DNA of 14,762 bases from assembly GCA_029865405.1 (NCBI GenBank), contig JAOUGZ010000023.1, positions 1-14,762 of the forward strand, given 5' to 3'. This document shows, one piece after another, positions 1 to 6,224 of the stretch. The stretch is from Betaproteobacteria bacterium. Lineage in GTDB: Bacteria; Pseudomonadota; Gammaproteobacteria; Burkholderiales; SG8-39. A program made the position numbers and the translations under genes. A model generated the notes under the pieces. It was not told the origin of the DNA and made no database searches. It saw only the letters and a program-made list of their open reading frames with translations. How positions within the stretch are numbered: position 1 is the first letter of the stretch; the number at the start of each line of letters is the position of its first letter.

Positions 1-861
1 TTCGTGCAGCAGGGCTATATCGGCATGGTGCTGCGCGTCATCACCACCACGATCCCGAACTTCGAGGACCTGAAGCTGCCGCCGGTGCTGAAGGACGTGG
101 CGATGACCAAGCGCGGGCTGGTGATCTTCGTCGGCGGCACCGGCTCCGGGAAATCGACGTCGCTCGCGGCGATGATCGGCTACCGCAACGAGAACTCGCA
201 CGGCCACATCATCACCATCGAGGACCCGGTGGAGTACGTGCACCCGCACAAGAACTGCATCATCACGCAGCGCGAGGTGGGGGTGGACACCGATTCGTGG
301 GAAGCGGCGCTGAAGAACACCCTGCGCCAGGCGCCCGACGTGATCCTGATCGGCGAGATCCGCGAGCGTGAAGTGATGGAGCACGCCATCGCCTTCTCCG
401 AGACCGGCCACCTGTGCCTCGGGACGCTGCACGCCAACAACTCCAACCAGGCGATGGACCGGATCATCAACTTCTTCCCCGAAGAGCGCCGCCAGCAGCT
501 GCTCATGGACCTGTCGCTGAACCTCAAGGCGGTGATCTCGCAGCGCCTGATCCCGGTGAAGGAGGGGCGTGGGCGCGCCGCCGCGGTCGAGGTGATGCTC
601 AATTCGCCGCTGATCAGCGACCTGATCTTCAAGGGCGAGGTGCACGAGATCAAGGAGATCATGAAGAAGTCGAAGGAGTTGGGCATGCAGACCTTCGACC
701 AGTCCCTGTTCGATCTCTACGAGCAGGGGCGCATCGCCTACGAGGACGCGCTCCGGTTCGCCGACTCGACCAACGAAGTGCGCCTCGCCATCAAGCTGCA
801 CGGCAAGGAAGCCAAGGACAAGGATCTGTCCAAGGGCATCGAGCACCTGGACATCGTCTAG
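1..861 (+). CDS. pilU: PilU-type twitching motility ATPase (5' truncated)
   Basis: This is the C-terminal 286 codons of a PilT/PilU-family hexameric ATPase; the reading frame is open to the left edge, so the true start lies outside the window. PilU assists PilT in powering type IV pilus retraction at the inner membrane. Visible motifs, numbered from the first codon here, are Walker A GGTGSGKST from residue 45 (bases 133-159), an Asp box ITIEDPVEY, Walker B VILIGEIRERE and a His box HLCLGTLHANN. The C-terminal segment (EIMKKSKELGMQTFDQSL, then EDALRFADSTNEVRL) fits PilU rather than PilT, whose C-terminus carries the AIRNLIRE-type signature. The family is usually about 370-380 aa, so roughly 90 residues are missing. 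pilT would be expected just upstream. The PilU assignment is firm; family knowledge supplies the role. Confidence 0.93.
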   Translation, partial: FVQQGYIGMVLRVITTTIPNFEDLKLPPVLKDVAMTKRGLVIFVGGTGSGKSTSLAAMIGYRNENSHGHIITIEDPVEYVHPHKNCIITQREVGVDTDSWEAALKNTLRQAPDVILIGEIREREVMEHAIAFSETGHLCLGTLHANNSNQAMDRIINFFPEERRQQLLMDLSLNLKAVISQRLIPVKEGRGRAAAVEVMLNSPLISDLIFKGEVHEIKEIMKKSKELGMQTFDQSLFDLYEQGRIAYEDALRFADSTNEVRLAIKLHGKEAKDKDLSKGIEHLDIV

Positions 862-910
862 GCGCGCGCGGGCTGTTGCCGGCGCCACGGCGCAGGCGTA
901 GCTTGGCCGC

Positions 911-1228
911 ATGCGGGACGCCAGGCTCTGCCCGAAGTGCGGATTCCTGCTGCGCTACGAAGACCCTGCCGATGCCTCGTCCAGCGCAGCGCGCTACATC
1001 CTGGTCGACATGCTGCGCTGGGCCGCGCTGGCGCTGTTCCTCGCGTTCCTGTGGGCCGGCGCCGAGACGCGCGAGCTGTACGCAGCGCTCGCCCTCGCTG
1101 CCTTCGTCGCCTGGATCTTCCTGCGGCCGCGCCAGCGCGCGAGCGGCGCCGCGCTGCTCGAGCGTCGGCGCTACCATTGCGCCCGATGCCGGCGCCACTT
1201 TGCGGCGCGCGACCTGACGGACGCCTAG
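911..1228 (+). CDS. Small membrane protein with a split zinc-ribbon-like Cys arrangement
   Basis: A 105-aa protein that I do not recognise as a named family. It opens with CPKC (Cys7, Cys10), continues with two hydrophobic segments at about residues 36-52 and 55-71, and closes with CARC (Cys90, Cys93). The two Cys pairs therefore lie on the same side of a transmembrane hairpin and could jointly hold one zinc ion; this is inference from spacing. The positive residues next to the second helix (RPRQR) suggest a cytoplasmic location by the positive-inside rule. The ATG at 911 is preceded by no strong Shine-Dalgarno and follows pilU by 49 bases. The next gene begins 7 bases downstream and has a similar four-Cys, two-helix design, so the two are likely cotranscribed. 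Function unknown. Confidence 0.72.
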   Translation: MRDARLCPKCGFLLRYEDPADASSSAARYILVDMLRWAALALFLAFLWAGAETRELYAALALAAFVAWIFLRPRQRASGAALLERRRYHCARCRRHFAARDLTDA

Positions 1229-1235
1229 GCCGCGG

Positions 1236-1565
1236 ATGGACTACCGCTGCCCGCTCTGCAACCGCGATCTCGCCGCGAGCAAGCCGGCCCGCTCGCTCAT
1301 CGCGCGCATGGACCTCGACTGCCCCCACTGCCTCGGGCGGCTGCACATGAACGTGCACCGCGCGGAGACGCTGCTCGTGCTCGGCGCCGTCGCCGGCTGC
1401 GTGGCCCTGGCCGCGCTCGCCTACGCGCGCCAGAGCCAGGGGCTGCTGCTCGCCGCGCTCGCCGTCGGCATGGCCGGTGCGGCGCTCATCTATATCGCCG
1501 AGCGCATCTGGCTGCGCGCCTGGCCGCGCTTCCGGCCGCGCGCCGCGCCCCCCGGGATGGAATAA
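1236..1565 (+). CDS. Small membrane protein with N-terminal zinc ribbon
   Basis: A 109-aa protein. The N-terminal soluble part has CPLC (Cys5, Cys8) and CPHC (Cys29, Cys32), the spacing of a compact zinc ribbon. Two hydrophobic segments follow at about residues 46-64 and 70-87, then a basic tail (WLRAWPRFRPR). The layout resembles the preceding gene except that both Cys pairs sit before the helices. Its TAA stop shares a base with the ATG of the next gene (TAATG at 1563-1567), which argues for translational coupling. No named family is recognised and no substrate or partner can be given. The ATG at 1236 is the first in frame after the upstream stop. Confidence 0.72.
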   Translation: MDYRCPLCNRDLAASKPARSLIARMDLDCPHCLGRLHMNVHRAETLLVLGAVAGCVALAALAYARQSQGLLLAALAVGMAGAALIYIAERIWLRAWPRFRPRAAPPGME

Positions 1566-1789
1566 TGGGCGCCATGAAGAAGATCCTCGGCATCGCCCTG
1601 ATCGTCGCCGGCACCCTGGGCCTGGTGTACGGCGGCTTCACGTATACCAAAGAGCGCCGCGACGTGAAGCTCGGCCCGGTGCAGCTGTCGGTGAAGGCGA
1701 AGGAGCGCGTCAACGTCCCGGTGTGGGCGGGCGTGGGCGCGATCGCCGTGGGCGTCGTGCTGCTGCTCGTCGGCGGGCCGCGGAAGTAG
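1565..1789 (+). CDS. Small two-helix membrane protein (DUF3185-like)
   Basis: A 74-aa protein with two hydrophobic segments (about residues 5-24 and 52-70) separated by a polar stretch rich in Lys, Arg and Glu. The glycine-rich helices and the YGGFTYTKERRDV-type loop recall small DUF3185-like membrane proteins, whose function is unknown. The start is either the ATG at 1565, coupled to the preceding stop, or the ATG at 1574, which gives the more usual MKKILG beginning. The next gene starts 7 bases after the stop. Existence as a gene is likely from its codon structure and position; the family name is tentative. Confidence 0.65.
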   Translation: MGAMKKILGIALIVAGTLGLVYGGFTYTKERRDVKLGPVQLSVKAKERVNVPVWAGVGAIAVGVVLLLVGGPRK

Positions 1790-1796
1790 CCACGCC

Positions 1797-2249
1797 GTGA
1801 ACGCCCTCCTCGCCTTCGTGCACCACGTCGCCGCGTTTACCCTTGTCGCCACGCTGGCGATCGAGTTCGCGCTGATCGGGGGCGAGCTCAACTTGCGCAA
1901 CGCCCGGCGCCTGCAGCTCGCCGACATGGTGTTCGGCTTGTCCTCCGGGGTCGTCCTGCTCGCCGGGCTGACGCGCGTGTTCTACCTCGAGAAGGGGCCC
2001 GGCTACTACTTTTACAGCTGGCCCTTTCTCGCCAAGCTGGTGCTGTTCCTCGTCGTGGGCCTGGCCTCCATTCCGCCGACGCTCGAATTCCTGTCCTGGC
2101 GCAACAGCCTCAAGCAGGGTCAGATCCCGGTACTGAGCGACGCGCGTCGGCGGCGGCTGCGGGGCCTGATGCATCTGGAGCTCGCGGGCATCGTGCTGAT
2201 CCTGCTCTGCGCCGCCCTGATGGCGCGGGGCATCGGCCACTTCGGCTGA
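1797..2249 (+). CDS. DUF2214 family membrane protein
   Basis: A 150-aa integral membrane protein with four hydrophobic segments, at about residues 4-26, 43-62, 74-95 and 126-145. The features resemble DUF2214, a family of predicted four-helix membrane proteins of unknown function: an early HHVAAFTLVATLAIEF segment, the loop RVFYLEKGPGYYFYSWPF leading into the third helix, and PPTLEFLSWR after it. The start is a GTG at 1797, 7 bases after the preceding stop. The TGA stop overlaps the next ATG by one base (TGATG at 2247-2251), so the downstream hydrolase is probably translated by coupling. Family assignment is from memory of the pattern and is fairly confident; no function is claimed. Confidence 0.78.
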   Translation: MNALLAFVHHVAAFTLVATLAIEFALIGGELNLRNARRLQLADMVFGLSSGVVLLAGLTRVFYLEKGPGYYFYSWPFLAKLVLFLVVGLASIPPTLEFLSWRNSLKQGQIPVLSDARRRRLRGLMHLELAGIVLILLCAALMARGIGHFG

Positions 2250-3187
2250 TGCGCGCGCTCAAGTGGTGGCTGGTCGCGCTCGGCGCGATCGGGCTCACCG
2301 CCCTTGCCGTCGGCACCTACCTCTACGTTACGGCGCCCGAGCGCCTGGTGCGCGGCGCGCTCGCCTACGAGCGGCGCGTCGCCGGCCTCGAGCGCAAGGA
2401 AATCACGCTGACGGGCGGCTTGCGCTACGTGTACCTCGAAGGCGGCCGCGGCGCGCCGCTCCTTCTGCTGCACGGCTTCGGCGCCAACAAGGACAACTTC
2501 ACGCGCATCGCCAAGTACCTCACGCCGCACTACCGCGTCATCGTTCCCGATCACGCCGGTTTCGGCGAGTCCTCGAAGCCGCCGCAGGCCGATTACGGGC
2601 CGCGCGCGCAGGCCGAGCGCCTGCACGCCTTCGCGCGCGCGCTGGGCGCATCGCAGCTGCATCTGGGCGGCAACTCCATGGGTGGGCACGTCGCGCTGAC
2701 GTACGCCGCCCTGTACCCGAAGGACGTGCAGAGCCTGTGGCTCCTCAACGCCGCCGGCGTGTGGAGCGCGCCGCCCAGCGAGCTGCGCAGGAAAATGTCG
2801 GAGACGGGCGAGAACCTGCTGCTGGTGCAGGACGAGGACGACTTCGCGGCACTGCTCGCCCTGGTGACGGCGAAACCGCTCATGATCCCGCGGCCGTTCC
2901 TCGACGTCCTCGCGCAGGAGCGCATCCGGAACTATGCGCTCGAAGAGCGCATCTTCAAGCAGCTCGCCGCGGACTCGGTGGAAGAGCGCATCCGCGGCCT
3001 CGCCGTGCCCGCGCTCATCGTCTGGGGCCAGCAGGACCGGGTGCTGCATCCGGGCAGCGCCGGCGTGCTGCAGATGCTGCTCGTCAGGTCCGAGGTGATC
3101 ATGATGCCGGGCGTGGGGCACGTGCCGATGCTGGAACAACCGGAGCGCACGGCATTGGACTACCTGCGCTTCCGTGCAACGCTGTAG
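2249..3187 (+). CDS. Membrane-anchored alpha/beta hydrolase
   Basis: A 312-aa alpha/beta-hydrolase with a single N-terminal hydrophobic segment at about residues 5-27, which acts as a membrane anchor or uncleaved signal. The oxyanion segment is LLLLHGFGANKDNF (about 71-84). The nucleophile elbow is GNSMGG with Ser143, the acid is probably Asp263 in WGQQDRV, and the catalytic histidine is His291 in PGVGHVPMLEQP. A cap region of about 90 residues lies between strands 6 and 7. The design is close to the lipase/esterase and meta-cleavage hydrolase group (Moraxella lipase 3 type). The anchor suggests an esterase acting at the periplasmic face of the inner membrane, but the substrate cannot be told. 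The start is fixed by the one-base overlap with the DUF2214 gene. Confidence 0.87.
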   Translation: MRALKWWLVALGAIGLTALAVGTYLYVTAPERLVRGALAYERRVAGLERKEITLTGGLRYVYLEGGRGAPLLLLHGFGANKDNFTRIAKYLTPHYRVIVPDHAGFGESSKPPQADYGPRAQAERLHAFARALGASQLHLGGNSMGGHVALTYAALYPKDVQSLWLLNAAGVWSAPPSELRRKMSETGENLLLVQDEDDFAALLALVTAKPLMIPRPFLDVLAQERIRNYALEERIFKQLAADSVEERIRGLAVPALIVWGQQDRVLHPGSAGVLQMLLVRSEVIMMPGVGHVPMLEQPERTALDYLRFRATL

Positions 3188-3200
3188 AGTATCGACCGGC

Positions 3201-3467
3201 ATGCACGACGAGAAAATCAAGGTCCGCATCACCGCCACCGGCCAGACCCTGGACGTGGTGGTGTTCAGCAAGCGCGCCGAGGTGATCACCGTCGTTCTCG
3301 GCGAGGGCGTGCACAACGTGCGCTGCTCGCTCACCCCGACGCGGAACGGCCTGGCCTACGCCGGCAACGCCATGGGACGCGAGATCGTCTACGAGCGCAG
3401 CCAGGCGCAGGTACGCGCCGACATCGAGCGCCTCAACCCGGCGGTGCGCGGTCCGCGCGGCCGCTAG
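3201..3467 (+). CDS. Conserved-looking hypothetical protein, 88 aa
   Basis: An 88-aa soluble protein without Cys, signal peptide or membrane segment. Alternating hydrophobic residues in the first 60 positions (IKVRITATGQTLDVVVF, then VITVVLGEGVHNVRCSL) suggest a small beta-sheet fold, followed by a probable helix (SQAQVRADIERL) and a basic tail. One cysteine in fact occurs, in VRCSL. The ATG at 3201 is preferred over a further upstream in-frame start at 3174, which would overlap the hydrolase and add no similar sequence. It precedes the 48-aa microprotein gene by 18 bases and is probably in the same transcript. I cannot name a family; clean coding pattern and placement support it as real. Confidence 0.66.
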   Translation: MHDEKIKVRITATGQTLDVVVFSKRAEVITVVLGEGVHNVRCSLTPTRNGLAYAGNAMGREIVYERSQAQVRADIERLNPAVRGPRGR

Positions 3468-3472
3468 TATCG

Positions 3473-3480
3473 AAGGAGGA
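3473..3480 (+). promoter_or_regulatory. Strong Shine-Dalgarno for the 48-aa gene
   Basis: AAGGAGGA ends five bases before the ATG at 3486. It is the best ribosome-binding site in the window and is the main reason to accept the short ORF that follows as a translated gene. Confidence 0.8.
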
Positions 3481-3485
3481 CTGAC

Positions 3486-3632
3486 ATGACCCTTTGCCCC
3501 GTTGCCCTGGCCGTCGGCTGCAAGAAGTGCCCGGCGTTCTCCGCCTGCCCGCTGAAAGGCGTGATCGGCGACTACAAGAAGCCCGAGGGTCCGCAGAGCA
3601 CGCAGCAGGCGGACAAACCGAAAGGCCCGTAG
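3486..3632 (+). CDS. Four-cysteine microprotein, 48 aa
   Basis: A very short gene. The product begins MTLCPVALAVGCKKCPAF and continues SACPLKGVIGDYKK, with a polar Pro/Gln/Lys tail. Cysteines at positions 4, 12, 15 and 21 give C-x7-C-x2-C-x5-C, suitable for zinc or an iron-sulfur cluster, though no specific metal can be inferred. There is no signal peptide, so a cytoplasmic location is likely. The ATG is preceded by a perfect AAGGAGGA at ideal distance, and the stop TAG at 3630-3632 overlaps the AGGAGA used by the next gene, indicating an operon with the lipoprotein hydrolase. The short length makes it easy to miss in automated annotation. Family unknown to me; function unknown. Confidence 0.78.
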   Translation: MTLCPVALAVGCKKCPAFSACPLKGVIGDYKKPEGPQSTQQADKPKGP

Positions 3633-3643
3633 GAGACGGCGCT

Positions 3644-4600
3644 GTGCGCAGCCTGACCGCGCTCTGGCTTGCGCTTGTGTTGGCAGGCTGCGCACTGTCG
3701 CCCGCGCATGTGCCCGATCCGCTGCCGCTCGAGCCCGGGCGCCTGCCGGCGCCGGACATCGCAGTGAAGGTCCCGCGGCTGGGACCGTGCACGGATTCGC
3801 CCGAGCGCACGGTTCACCTCAATTCCAGCCAGCCGGTCACGGTTCTGGTGCACGGCTGCAACGGCTCGGCCGGGCATTTCCGCTCGCTCGCGCAGCTGTA
3901 TGCGTTCCACGGCCAGCAGGCGGTGTGCTTCAGCTACGACGACCGCGACAGCCTGATGGTGAGCTCGCGCCAGTTGATCGGCGCGCTCGATGAGCTCGCC
4001 GGCCATCTGCGCGGCAGCAGCATCGCCGTCATAGGCCACAGCATGGGCGGGCTGGTGGCGCGCAAGGCGCTGGAGGCCGAGCGCAGCGCGCAGTGGCGCT
4101 CCAACCCGGACTTGCGGCTGGCCACCGTGTCGGCACCGGTATCCGGCATCGCGGTGGCGAGCACCTGTGGACTCACCGCGGTGCACTGGTTGAGCCTGGG
4201 CGTGGTGCCAGGCATGTGCTGGATGATCACCGGCGACAACTGGTTCGAGATCACGAAGCATTCCGATTTCATCCGCTTGCCGGGTCCGCTGCTGCCCTCG
4301 GTGCAGCGCTACCTCAAGGTGGTTACGGACGAGCGCGGCACCTGCCGGCGCCGGGCGCTCGACGGCAGCTGCATCGAGAGCGACTTCATCTTCACTCTTG
4401 GCGAGCAATACCACCCCGTGGTCGACAAGTATCCCCGGATGACCAACATCGAGGTCGACGCCGGCCACGTCGAAATCGTCGGCTACAAGGATGTCGCCCC
4501 GAGAAAGCTCCTGGAGATCCTGCAGCGCGAGAACATGCTGGCGCCCACGCCGCCGGCGCGCAGGGCGGCGCTGGAGCGATTGCTCGCCATGCTTTACTGA
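3644..4600 (+). CDS. Lipoprotein alpha/beta hydrolase (periplasmic esterase/lipase-like)
   Basis: A 318-aa predicted lipoprotein. The GTG start at 3644 is chosen because it places AGGAGA (3631-3636) seven bases upstream and gives a short signal peptide ending in the lipobox LAGC, with lipidated Cys16; an upstream in-frame start would bury this signal. The hydrolase core has the oxyanion segment VLVHGCNGSAGHF, the nucleophile elbow GHSMGG with Ser133, and a likely catalytic histidine at His275 in VDAGHVEIVG. Seven further cysteines (49, 72, 95, 175, 192, 234, 243) suggest disulfides, consistent with export. The GHSMGG context and loss of other strong signatures put it near PGAP1/lipase class enzymes. 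The acid residue is not certain; Asp263-region and Asp272 are candidates. Substrate unknown. Confidence 0.85.
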   Translation: MRSLTALWLALVLAGCALSPAHVPDPLPLEPGRLPAPDIAVKVPRLGPCTDSPERTVHLNSSQPVTVLVHGCNGSAGHFRSLAQLYAFHGQQAVCFSYDDRDSLMVSSRQLIGALDELAGHLRGSSIAVIGHSMGGLVARKALEAERSAQWRSNPDLRLATVSAPVSGIAVASTCGLTAVHWLSLGVVPGMCWMITGDNWFEITKHSDFIRLPGPLLPSVQRYLKVVTDERGTCRRRALDGSCIESDFIFTLGEQYHPVVDKYPRMTNIEVDAGHVEIVGYKDVAPRKLLEILQRENMLAPTPPARRAALERLLAMLY

Positions 4601-4627
4601 TCGCACCCTGCGGACGCGACTGCCAGC

Positions 4628-5056
4628 ATGCGCATCTGGACGATCCACCCGAAGTATCTCGATCCCCAAGGCCTGGTCGCCTTGTGGCGTGAAGCGCTTC
4701 TTGCTCGTGCGGTCCTCAAAGGCGAGACGGCGGGCTATCGCCATCACCCCCAGCTCATCCGGTTCCAGGAACACGCGGCGCCGAGGTCTGCGATCAACGC
4801 CTACCTCGGATTCGTTCTTGCGGAGGCTGAGTCACGCGGGTTCGCCTTCAACCGTCGCAAAGTGGGGCCGGTTCGAAGGAACCCGCGGATTGAATGCACA
4901 GTAGGGCAGCTGCACTACGAGTGGCATCACTTGATGCGCAAGCTGAAGACGCGGAGTCCGTCCCTCCATCGCAGGTGGCGAAGGGTGGACTCGCCGGAAC
5001 CTCATCCCCTGTTCCGCATCATGCGCGGGGCGGTAGAGTCATGGGAGCGCCAATAG
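4628..5056 (+). CDS. Pyrimidine dimer DNA glycosylase / T4 endonuclease V-like protein
   Basis: A 142-aa protein resembling the Pyr_excise family (T4 DenV, 138 aa), whose members cut the glycosyl bond of UV-induced pyrimidine dimers and nick the resulting abasic site. The start MRIWTIHPKYLD and the WREALLA segment match this family's bacterial branch, as do HHPQLIRF, RSAINAYL, QLHYEWHHLMRKL and the terminal HPLFRIMRGAVESWE. By aligning to T4 DenV from memory, Arg2-Ile3 match T4 Arg3-Ile4, and Arg21-Glu22 match T4 Arg22-Glu23, the catalytic Glu. The T4 nucleophile Thr2 then aligns with Met1. It is the last + strand gene before the convergent - strand block and has somewhat lower GC (60-63 percent in hand-counted lines) than most of the window. 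Activity on dimers is inferred, not shown. Confidence 0.82.
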   Translation: MRIWTIHPKYLDPQGLVALWREALLARAVLKGETAGYRHHPQLIRFQEHAAPRSAINAYLGFVLAEAESRGFAFNRRKVGPVRRNPRIECTVGQLHYEWHHLMRKLKTRSPSLHRRWRRVDSPEPHPLFRIMRGAVESWERQ

Positions 5057-5069
5057 GGTGTTCGCCCTA
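5054..5069. terminator. Possible weak bidirectional hairpin between convergent genes
   Basis: TAGGGT at 5054-5059 can pair with GCCCTA at 5064-5069 around a GTTC loop, with one G-T pair. The two arms contain the TAG stop codons of the + strand endonuclease gene and of the - strand methyltransferase gene. There is no T-tract on either side, so this is at best a weak terminator. Confidence 0.3.
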
Positions 5070-6224
5070 CTCCCGGTGGCTCCCCGCCACGATCCTGAAC
5101 TCGTACAGCCGGCACTCGAGCGCGCCGTTGTAGAGCGGCGTGCGCCGTGAAGTCTGCAGCCGGATCAGCTTTTCCATCCGCCGGTCGGCGGTGAAGAAGA
5201 AGCAGTTCCAGCCGGCGAAGTTCTTCTTCAGCGCATCGCCCAGCTTCGGGTAGAAGCGCGCCAGTTCCTCGGCTTCGCCGATCCGCTCTCCATAGGGCGG
5301 ATTGGCGATCATCACGCCCGATGCCGCCGGCGCCCGCCGCGAGAGCACGTCGCTCGCCTCCAGCGTCACCCAGCGCTCCACCCCGGCCGCCCCCAGGTTG
5401 CGGCGCGCCGCGGTGAGCGCCGTCGCCTCGGCATCGCTGCCGTAGAGCGCCAGCTTCGGCGCCCGCTTCGCCGGCTGCGCCGCCTCGTCGCGCAGCGATC
5501 GCCAGAGCGTGGCGTTGAAGGTATCCAGCTTCTCGAAGCCGAACGAACGCTTCATCCCCGGTGCGCGCCCGCGCGCCATGGCCGCCGCCTCCACCAGCAG
5601 CGTCGCTCCGCCGCACATGGGATCCAGCAGCGGCTGCTCGAATTTCCACCCGGTCAGCATGACGATGCCGGCCGCCAGGTTCTCGCGCAGCGGCGCTTCC
5701 ACCGTCTGCATGCGCCAGCCGCGCTTGAACAGGCCCTCGCCCGAGGTGTCGAGATACAGCACGCCGCGCTCTTGCTCGAGAAACACGTGCACGCGCACGT
5801 CCGGATCGGCACGATCCACGTCGGGTCGTCTGCCCACGTCGTCGCGAAAGCGATCGCACACCGCGTCCTTGACGCGCAGCGTCGCGAATTCGAGGCTCTT
5901 CAGCGGGCTCTTCTGCGCCGTGACGTACACGCGCAGCGTGCGGTTCACGTCGAACAGGTCGAACCAGTTCACCGCGCGCGCCGCCGCGTAGACGTCGTCC
6001 TCCGAGGCGTATTCGAACTCGCCCACCCGCCACAGCACGCGCGAGGCGATCCGCGACCACAGGTTCGCCCGGTAGCAGGTTTCCCAGTTGCCGCTGAAGC
6101 CCACGCCGCCGGCGGTGGGCGCCGGCGCGAGCGCGCCGAAGGACTTCAACTCCTCCGCGAGCGGCGCCTCCAGCCCCCGGGGACAAGGCGCGAAGAAGGC
6201 TTCAGGACGGCTTGAAGACGACAA
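5067..6224 (-). CDS. rlmL: THUMP-domain class I rRNA methyltransferase (RlmL-like, m2G2445 of 23S rRNA)
   Basis: A 385-aa RNA methyltransferase. After an FFAPCPRGLE start typical of the family there is a THUMP RNA-binding domain (about residues 46-160), then an SGEGLFKRGWR segment and the Rossmann methyltransferase domain. Motif I reads DPMCGGATLLVEAA (from residue 201) and motif IV is the NPPY tetrad at 308-311, usual for N2-guanine methylation. In E. coli RlmL is the N-terminal half of a bifunctional protein of about 700 aa that also makes m7G2069; here only that half is present, as in many betaproteobacteria. The start is a TTG at 6224, overlapping the end of hemJ by 23 bases, with no clear Shine-Dalgarno; it is the only start that keeps the family N-terminus. 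RlmL rather than another THUMP enzyme is an inference. Confidence 0.87.
   Translation of the reverse strand: MSSSSRPEAFFAPCPRGLEAPLAEELKSFGALAPAPTAGGVGFSGNWETCYRANLWSRIASRVLWRVGEFEYASEDDVYAAARAVNWFDLFDVNRTLRVYVTAQKSPLKSLEFATLRVKDAVCDRFRDDVGRRPDVDRADPDVRVHVFLEQERGVLYLDTSGEGLFKRGWRMQTVEAPLRENLAAGIVMLTGWKFEQPLLDPMCGGATLLVEAAAMARGRAPGMKRSFGFEKLDTFNATLWRSLRDEAAQPAKRAPKLALYGSDAEATALTAARRNLGAAGVERWVTLEASDVLSRRAPAASGVMIANPPYGERIGEAEELARFYPKLGDALKKNFAGWNCFFFTADRRMEKLIRLQTSRRTPLYNGALECRLYEFRIVAGSHRE

Noticed and set aside
862..910. Possible terminator or promoter after pilU
   Set aside because: Only short GC-rich self-complementarity with no T-tract, and no convincing -35/-10 pair.
414..1217. A 267-codon + strand frame spanning the end of pilU and the first zinc-ribbon gene
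   Set aside because: It overlaps pilU in another frame and is Arg/Ala/Pro-rich without motifs.
2120..3334. A 404-codon minus-strand frame opposite the anchored alpha/beta hydrolase
   Set aside because: Antisense to a gene with an intact catalytic triad; His/Arg/Gln-rich shadow composition.
3572..4774. A 400-codon minus-strand frame opposite the lipoprotein hydrolase
   Set aside because: Antisense shadow with repetitive Ala/Arg/Asp/Val composition and no recognisable domain.
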